A model generated the notes under the pieces. That model saw only the letters and a list, made by a program, of their open reading frames with translations. It searched no databases and had not been told where the DNA came from. Shown piece by piece: positions 13,483-26,400 of a DNA stretch of 64,000 bases. The position numbers and the translations under genes were made by a program. How positions within the stretch are numbered: the first letter of the stretch is position 1; every line of letters begins with the position of its first letter. This stretch comes from Dermatemys mawii (taxonomy: Eukaryota; Chordata; Testudines; Dermatemydidae), in NCBI GenBank assembly GCA_007922305.1, contig ML677364.1, positions 16,824,260-16,888,259 on the forward strand, read 5' to 3'.

Positions 13483-14387
13483 AAAACTGCTTGCAGATAC
13501 CAGTGTCTGTATATAGGTAGGAACCACCCTGTACCTTTTGTTGATGAGTTGGCAGGGTGAAGATACTGATAGTGCACCTGGTGTTCAGTTATAATATAAA
13601 TTTGCCTAATCACTGAACTAATGTGCCTATACAAAAGTGATGTTAAGTATGAATAAATAAAATCCCTTTTGACCTTAAATTAATATAGATACAAAAGAAC
13701 TTTGCTCATTTTATAGGGAAAAAAAGTGCAGTCCTTTTACCAGAATGGTATTCAATCCCCTGGGCAAAAGACTTAGGCTTACACTGCTCTGATCAGAAAC
13801 ACAACAAACGGGGGAGCAGATGTGAAGAAACAGGAAAAGCAGCTTGATAAGGACATATTTACATTTGGAAAATGTACTGAAATAGCTACTCCAAAAAAGC
13901 AATAACACACAGGGGCTTACACCAAAATAATTATTTTGGAACAGCTTTTTCAGTAGGTTTCCCATCAAGGACCAATAACTTGTGCTTCAGAGGAAAAGCA
14001 AAGCCCACAGGGCACCTGGTGAACTGTGCAATGTTGTACATGGATGGAAGCCATCTCTCATCTTTATATAATACAAAAAAATGTGCAAAACAAAAAGGGA
14101 CAAAGAAATCACACTATTCCAAAATTTAAAAAAAATACCTTTTATATAATAAACATGATTCTCCAGAATGTGTTATAATGGGATAATCATACTTCTTAAG
14201 TGCCACTCTAACTTTAATCACGCACATCACAACACACTTCTAGCTTGCAGTTATCCTTTTTAACCCATGTCCTGCAGGGGGCAATTGCTTCTGAGCACAT
14301 CATCAGTAATAAGAGGATTCCTCAAATGGCTACATCTGGGTCTCGTTGCCATTAAAATAATAGAAAACAATTTAAAAAATTATTTAC

Positions 14388-14467
14388 TGCGACATAAGCA
14401 TCAAGAGTTTCATGGCTTGAACTGCTACTTCATGGTCCTTGTCCAGAGTCATGGACACAATTCGATC
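14388..14467 (-). CDS. STAG-family gene, exon [10 protein letters not shown] (last one seen)
   Basis: The exon is 80 nt, phase 0 to 2, with acceptor catccattag and donor TCGCA|gtaaat. It encodes [19 protein letters not shown] then KLLMLMS plus two bases of a split codon. An apparent in-frame TAA follows if one reads on, but it lies in the intron donor. A split last codon also explains why known paralogues differ at this residue (Gln, His or Lys). The following exon (xSEEVLTxEDCENVYHLVYSAH in the family) was not found in 1-14387. Confidence 0.95.
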
Positions 14468-17400
14468 CTAATGGATGCAAAATGACAATAAAAAGATGTA
14501 ACATTTTTTGTTCCAGACAAATGTTTATTTTGCTACAGTTATATGATCTTCACTAGTAACAAAGAGGCTTATTGGTATTGCAATGACTATTTCCTAAGAG
14601 ACATAAGGCAATTTGCTTACCACCATGTCATTCCATCATTATGTTACATTTTTATTTGAGTTAATTAACTAATATGAAATTTGTATAGATGCAAGTGTGT
14701 CTCCACAAGAAACTGACTGCAGTTCATTTGTGCACTGATCACAAAGTAAGAATTAGTGGCCACTTGTTTGTAAAATGAAGAGCAATATGCTAAATCAGGG
14801 TAAATTCTAAGCTATCATGTTACATAAATAATTTCTCTATTCAAATGTGAAAATATTCTGGAAGCCACAAACCTGCCAAAAAGGTAAACAGATTTTGGAT
14901 CACATGGCTATTTAACAACACACCGCAATACTACACAGACTAGGGCAGAGGTACAGAGGGCTGCTGTAAAATTGTTTGAATTTAGATAGGCTGAATTTAT
15001 TTACTCAGATTGAAACTTGGCTAAAACATGAGAATTATGAGCTCCTCCTTCAGAAAGTGCCGTGGGATTTTTAGTGACTACGAAGAGCCACGTCCTTGGT
15101 TTTACATGACATCCAAAAGACTGTACTTGCAGGCCTCAGCAGAAGAGCATGCACTAGCTGGGGCACTGGTTTAGTCCTCCGAAGAAAGAGTGCTACCTAT
15201 GGAGTCATAATACCACTTCCTGCAGCACCATGAGATTTCTTATCCAAGTACTGACAAGGCCCAACCCTGGCTAGCTAGTGACAGTTGATGAAATCACAAC
15301 CAAAGGCAACATTAAAAAGTAGCGTGCTGACTGTCTGAACTAGCCTGTATACAGCAACATAGTCAGTGCAGTGTACTAGGGACACAATGGCCTCTGCTCA
15401 GCTCACCCAACAGAGGCTCAAAAGCTATCCATCTACCGCCCAGCATTTGACTTGTTCAGACTGGGGACAGGAAATCTTTCTGCAAGGTTCACAGAGTCAT
15501 GCTGGATCAGCACATCTAATATACAAACCCAGTTTTGATGGGGATAAAGGAACACAAGGGGCTCTGGGATGCCTAACACTCCTCGATAAAAGAATCCTGG
15601 CCAAGAGGCTAGACATAGCTGTCTGCAGAGCCTGCCAACGTCACTTTGTCCGTTAGCCAAAGCAAAACCAGAATGTTCTCATGAATGAAGAGCAACATCC
15701 CACAAACTCCCCCACCCAACAATCCTAGCCCGTCGAAGGGACTGAGAGCCAACTCTGTTCAAAATATCAGATCCTATGTGGTTAGCCAAAACAGATTTCA
15801 AAAACAGAGAATGGTATTTCTATTTACCTTGAATCTGCTAGTAAAGAGATCCAATTTGGACACCAGCTCTTTTCTGTTATAAATTCCTTGCAGTCCCAGA
15901 AGACACTTCACCCGCACTTCAGGTTGCTATAAGACAAAGGAGAACCTGCTAAATGACAAACCTTTGGCACTGATGTTATTTACTGATGATTTGGTGGTCA
16001 TCCTGTGGTAATGGGAGCCCTATAAATGCCTACGACAGACAAAGCAAAAACTGCCTCAATCTCCATTACCAGACAGATTTATAGTTATGTCACATATACC
16101 TAATAGTGTACAATGGGCCAAACAGAGAGGTGATCTCTAAGCTCATGTTACACTCCCACAGAACTTACAACCAGTTACTAAGGGGAATGCAAGGAGCCCA
16201 CAATTATGTAATTCCAATGCCCAGAGCGTCAGAAGGTGAAAGTTGGAGGTGGTCTTCTTATATCCTTCTGATAGTTGTTTTTCTTGCAACACTTCCCTCA
16301 GACATGAGTTACACAGACTTAGAGTCCTTTACAGCCCCAAGACTAAGTGGGCCAAATTCAGAGATAAAATGTATGCATGTTTTATAATACTAAACTAATC
16401 TAACTCTAAATTAGTATGAGGGAGTTTGGGTTGAAACTGGGGCATCCAATGAAGGTTTTATGTCACACTAGACTAGGGGTGGGCAAACTTTTTGGCCTGA
16501 GGGCCACATGGGGCTCAAAATTGTATGTAGGGCCGGGTAGAGAAAGGGGTGCCTCCCCAAACAGCCTGGCCCACCCCCTATCTGATTCCCTTCCACTTTC
16601 TGTCCCCGGACCACCCACCTCAGAACTCCCGACCCATCTACCCCCCTGCTCCTTGTCCCTGACTACTCCATCCAGAGACCCCCTGCCCCTAACCACCCTC
16701 ACCAAGACCCCACCCCCTATTTAAGCCCCCCTGCTCTTTGACCCCTGACCTTCCCTTCCAGAGACCCTACTGCCCCTAATCACCCCTCAGGACCCCACCC
16801 CCTATCCAACCCCCCTGCTCCCTGTCCCATGACTGCCCCAACCCCTAGCCACCCCCTCACCTCCTGACAGGCCCCCTGGGACTCCCACACCCTATCCAAC
16901 ACACACCCCATTCCCTGTCCCATGACTGCCCCCTGAGACCCTGTGGTGCTTATCCAACCTCCCAGCCCTGGCCCTTACCACACCACTCAGACGGAGTGTG
17001 CAGCATGTCTGGCCTGGAGCCAGACACGCTGTTGCGCAGCCCTGTCCCCCAGAGCACTGAGGCTATTTGGGGGAGGGAGGAACAGCTGGGAGAGAGGGGA
17101 AGAGCTAGGCTCCCCAGCCGGGAGCTCAGGGGGCCAGACAGAATTAGCCCGCAGGTCAGATGTGACCCACAGGCCATAGTTTGCCCACCCCTGATCTAGA
17201 CTCCCTCATGCCAAGTCTACACTGAGAAATTACTTCAGATAAAAACACTCACAGTAGCCAAGGGCTGTCCTGTTTGACACATCACATCGACTGGCTGTGA
17301 TTAATCCTAGAATCCCCTCTATTCCCTCCTAAGGTTATCCACAACCTGCTGACATGTTGTTAAACACAACAGTCTTTATCTACCCTGCGTGCTAAGACAG

Positions 17401-20400
17401 GTCTGAGTTCATGTTGGTTAAAGTGTGTTCCAACATGATATAATTTTCCAGTGTAGACAAGTTCTCAGGATCCCTTCTGTGTTTGGCCAACAAATATAGT
17501 TGGTTTACACCAAAAATATTTATGGGTTTTACAAAGATTTACCTCGTGTTTCTCTGTAAGCCAATAGTACTATTCACATAAAAAGAGTGCCCTTTTCCTA
17601 GATTTTGAAATGCCTTAAGTGTAATGCTGCAACTTTAAAAGGTCAAAACCTTTAAGAGTATTAAAAGACAGTCATTCTGGGGCTCTAAAAAAAACTCACT
17701 GAGCTCTGCTGAACTCTCGCGGCAAAGGGTATCTGCAGAGCCCCTACAATAAATTACAGCCTGGCATTCACTACCATCTCCTTCATAGTAGGGTTTTTTG
17801 GGTTTTTTTTCATTTCTCCCTCTAACTTGGCAGGAAAATAAAAGAAACCCAAATAGTGCGGATCTCCTACAAGGAGGCCATCCATTACTGCGAACTTCCC
17901 ATTCTCCTGCTGAAGATGGAAAGCAAATGATGCCATGCAGCAGCAGGCGTTGACTGATGAGTCTGTGTACGGTGCTTTTTAGTTAGAAATATAACATGAA
18001 AGATCACCAAAGAATAGGGACACTGATTTTAAAGTTGTCTAATTTGTCCTTCTCTACCTTCACATTCATCAGGCACATTTCTTGAACTTTGCTCACCTCT
18101 TTAAAATTTAAGGGCCTATTTTGACAGGTGGACTGCTGCACCTGTTGAAGCTTCTTGCAGGATGAGAGCCCAAACTTGTTACTTACCAGTGACTACTTAC
18201 CTGACATACCACAGGCAAAAACTGTGGAAACTTATAAACACACTTAACAAAACCACTGTACTTCAATCCTGGCTTGAGCCATCTCACACTATTCCATTCC
18301 TGGGCTGTAATCCTGAATAGAGACTGCATCTGAGCTAAATTTAAGTTGTGCTGGTTGTGTCAAATGGTCAGAGAAGCAGAGAAAAATCACTGTCATTTGC
18401 ATTTGTCAGCCAGGCAATATTTGAGCACAGGTCTGCAGATAGGAAAAGTTCATTCCTAAAACTGTATCACCTGCCTTTCCTAATCTCCTTTCCCACCTCA
18501 AATCTCTGCCTTAACCCTATATGTATTTTATGTATTAAGGAAACATCTAGGGTCTAAGACCAAACAATCCATTTACCTCCACTACCATTATTTTTATCGT
18601 CTTGTTTACATTTCTCTCCTTTGTTTTAAGCCACATTTCCTGCCCCATTTTCCTGTTCCTTAGAGTGAGTGTTTATCCACCCCCTACTGCTTTTCTCATT
18701 ATTTAAAATTCTTCCCAAATGACCTCAGCAGCTTTTTGCTACAAATAAAGCCCTTTTCTTTTCCATCACCAGAATCACCATTCTAGTCTCTCTGATTCTG
18801 CAACAGGAATTCAGTTTAAAACACCGCTGATCTGTACTCTCCCCACAGCAGTGCCAAAGTAAAACGCAGTGAATGTTTTCTTCCCCAGAGAAGTCAGAGA
18901 ATAGGTTTCAGAATACATGTAGGGAGTAGGTCTGTTGAATAAGAAGATGTCAGTTTTACAGAGACACTGTTGCAGGATGTACATGTGAACTGTCATGACA
19001 TCGGGGGGGCAGTTTCCATAGAAGAATGGTCAAACCGCACAGATGTCCTATCACAGACAACTTCTCAAACAAATTTGAAATTAGACAGGAAAAGGATGAT
19101 CTTGTGGTTAGCTCCCAGGACTTGATGTCAGGAGATCTGGGCTCTTTTCCCACCTCTGCCACGTTTCTCATGCAAAGCAGCAAGAGAATCATTGCAGCTC
19201 TGTGCTTCAGCTTTCTCCTCAGTACAAGGGGATCTACCTACATAGCCCTTCTCTAGCACCTTACAGTAGAGGATCTCTAAATAGTTTCGCAAGGCTCACA
19301 AGACTGGTTTTGTTCTTGAATCTTTTCTTCTGAAATGTAAACACATTTTGTTCCAAGAGGATTAGATTTTTGTAATGTTTTTTTCTAATGAAAATGCTAC
19401 ACTCTAAAAATAAAAGTGTCACACAACTCCCTACACAACTCGAAAGCGAGGCTGACACGTCGATGTCCCAAGCATGTGTGTGTAAGTAGCACACCTTTCA
19501 TTTTCCTCAGAAAACTGGTCATCCCTTCTACTCCTTTCACCTACACCCCATCTGCTCATCTCCATTTTTCAGCCTCCTTCCCTCTCACCGCCCTGAGGAA
19601 TATTTTTCCCTGCTCCTTTCTATTCTTCCACATCTAATTGCTCAAATCAATACATAGGCAGCCAAACATCCACTGCAGACACCAAAGTGCCACTTTGAGT
19701 GTCAAAATGCACAATTAGGTGCCCAAGTGTGAGAAATGGGCTGATGGTTCTTTAGGAAGGGGGTTAACTGTACAGTTATTGTTACTGAATGCTGTTGCCA
19801 GATTTTGCATTATATTTTGTATTTAGTATTAAAAAGCAACATTTATTCCTGTCTTCTAGGAATAATTAACTACTGAAGTTATTCCAGCAGAAAATTACAT
19901 CTTCGGAACATTGTTCCCCAATTCTTACTGGGACATAGACAGACATTGAATTTTTTTATTTTGAACTCAGTACCACTAAGAGAAATGGATTTGGAGCATC
20001 CAGTTGGGTCTGAGAAATATCTTCTATGCCAGCATTAAGTCTGCATTATAAATATAGGTCATGTCAAAATGGCATCAGAAGGGTAAAATAAGTCACAACA
20101 TTCAAATAAATCTTTGAAGACCAAGTAAGTGTTTAAGCCTTTTTTTAAGCCTCCCAGTGACTGACCGAGTTTAGTTTATATTTGGAATATCACAGGTTAT
20201 CTGGGCTACATTTTCCTGTAGTTTAAAACAAGTTTGTGGTTGCTCAAATTTGGGCCCTAAAATTATTTGGCAAATGTCTCTGGAACTATATTCCCAAATT
20301 ACACTGATCTGGATACACCCTCCATCACAAAATTGGGAAGGAATAGCTTGCAGTCTGTTTCTTAAAGCCAGTACCGCAATGCAATATTGGTATTGTAATC

Positions 20401-23400
20401 AGTCAGCTGGATGGAGATGAAATCCAGAGGCCTTCTCATTTCACCTCACTTAGTTTTTTCTACAGTGATGGCTTCTAGTTAACAAGCATCTTCTTTATTA
20501 AAAAAAAAAAAAAAAAGCAACTGTTTCCAGTGTCTCCAGGTTCTGTGCTCTAGCCAAAGACACCAAATTTCTATAATTTTCATATTGTATTGCACTGACA
20601 GCAATGTCACATATTCTAAGGAAAAAATGGAAATTCCATGTTTGTAATTTGAAAGATCTCTCAACTGGCCATACCTTAAAAAGTTGCTATGATCTGAGCT
20701 AAGAAACTTCTCTAGACTCCATGGCTACATCTACTCTACATACCACCTTCAGTGCCCTCCAGTGCACATCTAGTTACACGCCACAGCAAAAAGGGTGCAC
20801 ACTGCAGTGTGTTGCTACACATGTCAAAGAAAGGCTCCAACAAGGGGGGGAGGCAGCAGGGAAAGACTTCAGCTGCTCCCCACTGCCAGAGCCTTGCACT
20901 ACGGTGAGGAAAGGCTTTGGCGGGGGCAGGCAATGAGGAAAAGCTGAGCCTTTTCCCCACTGGCCCCCTGCCTCTCTGTGGAGCAGTGTTTCAGCAGCAG
21001 GGAGCTGACATAGCCTTTCCCCGCTACCAAATCTTCTGCTGAGGAGGAGAAAGGATGCAGCAGCAGGACACTACTCTGCTAAAAAAGCATTGTAAATGGA
21101 AGGCACAGCTTGGGCCAGTAGAAAACGTACTCGGTATGTACTCAGCTTCATACCCACACCCTTTGGGCATGTCTTTATTCTACTGACTTACTGCATGCCT
21201 CAGCATTTACTCACTCTGCTGTGTATAGCCATGGGAGAGGAGCTATTTGGAGATAGAGACTAGATGCTACCAAAAGAATCCTGCAATTTAAATGTGCCCT
21301 AAAAGTCTTTGTGGGTGAGGGGGTTGTTATTGGTAAGTTAGTTTCCTTTTGAAGAAGTTTAACCACTGCTTGTATAGTTATAGCACGAAACACAAACAAT
21401 GTGATTTGTACGCCCTCTGCTGGCTTTGCAGATAACTAAAATTCTATTCAAAGAACTATGCATCATCATATATAATCCTGAATCAAAAGAAAAGACATTT
21501 TGGCATTTGCACAGGAGCTATATAAACTCATTTTAGTTATTTTTAAAGATGCCCTACAAAAGTAAAGTACCATACTCAGTAAAATTAACCATTCACAGCA
21601 AATACTGCCTCTACCAGGCTATTAAGCATAAACTGGTAAATTTGAAAAAATATGTTTACAGGTTAACTTTTTAAAAAGCTAGACATACTAAGTTCATCTC
21701 CGCTCCAAAACAGGAAAACTGTTAAAGAGAAGAGGACAAAAGGCTTGGGCGTGAGGAAGAAGGAAAAGATTATTTGGAAGATTTTAGGAATATAAGAGGT
21801 AATTAAAAGAAACTGAATTATAACAAAATAGTTGAGATTTTAAATAATATTCTCCAACTGTTCTTTCAGCTCCACTTGCTTTCCAGTTCAGAAATAAAGA
21901 GTATTATTGCCTCTCTCTATGAAATACCATAATTTAACAAAGTAACAATTGTCAATCTTAAGACAGAAGTTTACCCTACCTCTAAAATTGTACATACTCA
22001 CAGAGGATATATTCCACGTCACCACTTAGCAAGGATAGGTTTCAAAGTCAATCTACCCAATAAAGTGAAACATTGCTTGCGGTCACACATATATATACAC
22101 ACCTTACATACACACACCACGGATCAGTGCCGCACACTTCCACACAGCTTTGTGCTTAGGATGAATAAAAGTAAGTACTCTCTATTACTTAGTGCTGTAA
22201 AGTGAGTTTTAAAACAAAACGTAGTATTGGAGGAGGGGAGACTTTTTGCCCATGTAAGAATACATAACTCTAAATTGTTTTTACTTCTAGAATAATTTAA
22301 AAAATCTTGAACTAACTTTCCTTCTATGGGAGATAGAGAGAAGAGGGGGAGAAAATCCTCACCTTATCATATAGCATCCATCCAATATATTTCAAGTAAC
22401 TATCATTTAAAAATGTATCAGGGTACATTTTCATCCAGCTGCCAATTTCTTCAATGCAAATAGCCCGGATCTCAGGAATCACATCACTGTAAAATTACAA
22501 AACTGTGTTATAAATACATTTATAACTACCCAAAAGATATCAGATTAATTATTTGCTTTTCCCAGCAGGTGATCAAGAATTGCAGATATGCATGCAATCC
22601 CGAGTAGCATCTTAAATATCTATTCAGTGCCTTTTAAACATGTCTTTATAATCTACAAATCCCCTACAAAGAATTTGTTAGTCTTTGAAACAATCTTGTT
22701 AGCTACACAAGTTCCATATTACAATTATCTTGAAGATTTGGAAGGTCTTTCAACCATAACTAAAATTCTATTCAAAGATCTATGCGTCATCATATACCAT
22801 CATAGCCACGAGGAAGGAGCAAACAAAGGAATGGAGAATGAGCATACATAATGAGGGGGGTACTTTCTAAGACTACGTGGGTTCTTTCAAATAATTCAGT
22901 ATTATGTGATTTTAAAATTTCACTGTTCCTTGGATATTCATCTTGATTTTAACCCGGACATTTTGCATGAGATTTTCTTATGGAATGCATGTATGCTGTA
23001 CAGACTTATTTTTATTTCTTTCTATTCTTTTTTTCAGTGAGGGAAGTTAGATTATCAACTCATCAGGGAAGGGACAGTGGGTTCCTATGTGTTAGTACAA
23101 TATGCAGCACACTGGAGTCCAGTCTTGATTGAGGCCTGTGGGTGCTATTTCAAAAGCATATAAATGATAAATATCCTTACCGATATCTCTGTAAGAATGT
23201 CCCTTTGAAAATAGCATTCATCATATTCTCTATTTCCAGCGGTTTCTGTTCATACTGAAAATACCAAAAAAATTGAACGTTCCAAGTAGGGAATACAACA
23301 AATCCACTTTATATTACAGGAAATTCATACCAACATAACCACATTCATGTTGTTACACTGGGTGCAAATCCTAATGTTTGCACGATTCATCAGTACAAAA

Positions 23401-26400
23401 AAATTAGCCTGTCTATGTTAGGGATTTGATTTGGCACAACTACACTGAAATGAAATGTCACTGGATTTCAACTATGAATCCAAATACTAAGACACTTCAC
23501 ATAATACATTGGTTGATGGAAAGAACCTTGTTCTAGCAATATACAGAAGGAATGATACATGCCATTACACAACTAGTTTGCATGTATAGGTCTAAGTTCT
23601 CTTTGTAAAATACTTGGACATGTGGTAGAAGAAAAGACAGAAGCTGGGAAACCCCCAGAATACCTCTGGATGAAGTAGTCCATTGTGCACTTTGACCAAG
23701 CCCTGAAAACTTGGAAGAGGTCTTCAGAGACAATAGATCATTTAGTCATAATCTATCATTTCTGTTTAATAAAGGTACCATGCAATGTGACAAGAAATTT
23801 CCCCTACACACACACCTGCCCTCTGATTTGACTAGGATCAGGAAGCTAACACTTGCCCTGGCCTGTCTCTCCTGTCCTACCCAGCCACCTTTCACCACAG
23901 AAGCTGCCTTGTCTTATAAATACAACAACTGTACCCAGGCGGGAGTTCTAAGATTACATCTGAGGTACTTGGTTGCGAGCTCAGTGGGGCTGGGACTCTC
24001 TCTGACATTTGTGCAGCAACAAATTATGCCAGCACCTAAAAGATAATTTTCCATGGTGCAGGATGCTGCATGGACAATAGGAGAGTCACAAGAGGCTGTC
24101 TGGGTGATGGTGAAGGAATAAGAGAGTCCAGGCAGCAGGAGAGAGATAAGCCATAGTTTAAATTGCCATCACATGGCATTTTAAGAATCTTTTGTTCATA
24201 CAGTGACAAATTCCAATATCCCTGGTCAAATACCAGAGCATAATCTGAGCAAAGATCAACAAATTTGGCTCATGGTTTGTGGGAGTCCAGTTTTGTCTGT
24301 GCATGCATGTATATGAATAGACACCAAAAATTACCAGATGTGCACAAAAGAGATGCCAATTCACCACCCTACGCACATTCCCAATTTTGAGATGTTATCA
24401 TCAAAACAGAGACTTCAAAGAATACTCCGCACTCTACCGCTGCATAATGACTACAGCAAGTAGTAATATACAGATCAGTTGTGTGCAATATATCTGGAGT
24501 GCTCGTCAGTGTAGCACTGAACCTGGTAAGTGAGAACTGCTTTGCAATCTATCATTGACGATGCAAATATAACCTCCCTCTATTTCAAAAGTGTCAGAAA
24601 AACATGTGTAAGTCAGCAGCCCGAGAAGAGCCACCTCTATTACTACATCTTCACCTGTCCTAAATAACAAACCTGGCCCACCTCTTTCCTTTTTCTCTCT
24701 AATTGGTCTAGTCTGTGATTGGTCCTCTTGACAGAAATCCTGTTCTTCTCCACTTGATACAGCCTTTGAGCGTTACATTTGCTGACATCAAGATTTAGAT
24801 TTACTCTTACGAGTGCTGTCAGTAACTTCACCGCTGAAAAGGAAGAGAAACCAAATAAGTAAGCCTTTGCTCAGTGGCACACATTATAAAGTATATTCAA
24901 CATGTTAAAAAACACAAGTGTACTGGTCAACCTCAACCCTGCTTAAGCTGTAAGATCACAATCCGAGGTAGGAGCAGCAGAAAGACAGATGTTGGGATAA
25001 TGTTTACTCTAAATTTACTACTTGGCTTTGAAACGAAAGGGTTGTCAGAAGGTGTTTTATTCTACTCCTGGTGATATAATTATTTTGGTCCAGGTGATGC
25101 TGCATGTTGCAGATTTCCTCCTTAAATTTGGACAACAATCTAGAGCTATAGGATAAGTGCCTTCCTCAGATGTGAAGAAATATAGAGAAATCACTGCAAG
25201 AGCTCATGACTACATAAGCCAGAGTTGGGTGGTCTTTATGAAACAGTATAAAGTGTGTCTACTTTGGTTGATTCAAACAGCTGAATTTCCATTTGTCAGT
25301 GGGCAGGGATGGCAAAGGCAAAAAAATGGGGGGAGAGTCCGTATTGTGACCAGTTGTTAGCTTTTTTAAATGTATAAACTCACCTTGATACTGTCATGCT
25401 GTGTGAGATAAGCAAGCTCTAAAGCTATTCATTTTAGTAGGGGTATCTTAAAAAACCTCTTGAATGATAAGTTTCTTAGGACAGGCCTCATAAGTTTAAG
25501 ATCCTCCCTTTTATATTAATTATATTTACTCAGGGGAGGTGGAAGGAAAATTACTGACAGAAAACTAACAATGAAAAGCAGCTACTGCTTATGCATAACT
25601 TCCAGTACACAGCCAAATTCTGAAGTTAATTATTTCAGCGGTTACAGAAGATTTTGCTAAATACAAAAATGCAACTGATCTACTTTACATATAACCTACA
25701 TTCCAAGCTTCTTCTTCAAACAAGAATTTTGGGGTGCTGAGATACTCTTAAATGTATTTTAAATGTCTGTGCTTTTCTTAACGCCAACAGGGTGCCTACT
25801 ATGTCCAATGCTTTCAAAATACATTCACACATTAGTATATAGACTTGTTTGTTAGTCTTGGACAGAATTTTGGGTTTGACCTTTAATACTTTTATATTTT
25901 ATACTAATATGTGTAAACAAAGGACAAAGACTGTATATGCTGCTTTTGCCTAGTCAGATGGGTTTGTTAGTACAATGGGAACAGATAAGAGCAGTTAAAG
26001 TGTTACTCGGGAGCATACTTTAAGATTGCTTAAACCCCTATTTTAAGGCAAGGTTAAGCAACCAGACAGGAGGGGCAAAGGGGATTTGGCGGGAGCAGAT
26101 GCGGGGAGGTATAAAACACTAAAAGACCAAAGAAAGGCCTGACCCTGACGGTAGTACAACCTCACTCCTCGCCCCTCCCATGGGATACAAAAGAGGTGAG
26201 ATGAAAACCACAGACCCGCAACCCCCCAAAACGGCACATGACCATAAATTGAAGGGGGGGGGACCATGGACGTGCATTGCAGGTATATATGGGCCTGCTA
26301 AGGAGGAGGAGGTGGGAATAGGGAATGGGAATGGGACACAGGCAAGGCTCTGCAGCATCAGAGCCGGGAAGGAGGACATGGGGTAAATGCTCTGTGGCAT

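Noticed and set aside
14381..14390. In-frame stop right after the [10 protein letters not shown] exon, suggesting a STAG pseudogene
   Set aside because: The TAA is inside a good donor (CA|gtaaat). A split final codon fits the residue differences among known STAG paralogues, so no stop is translated.
23711..24046. 111-codon + open frame as a gene
   Set aside because: No start context, splice signals or recognisable domain; it sits in a STAG intron.
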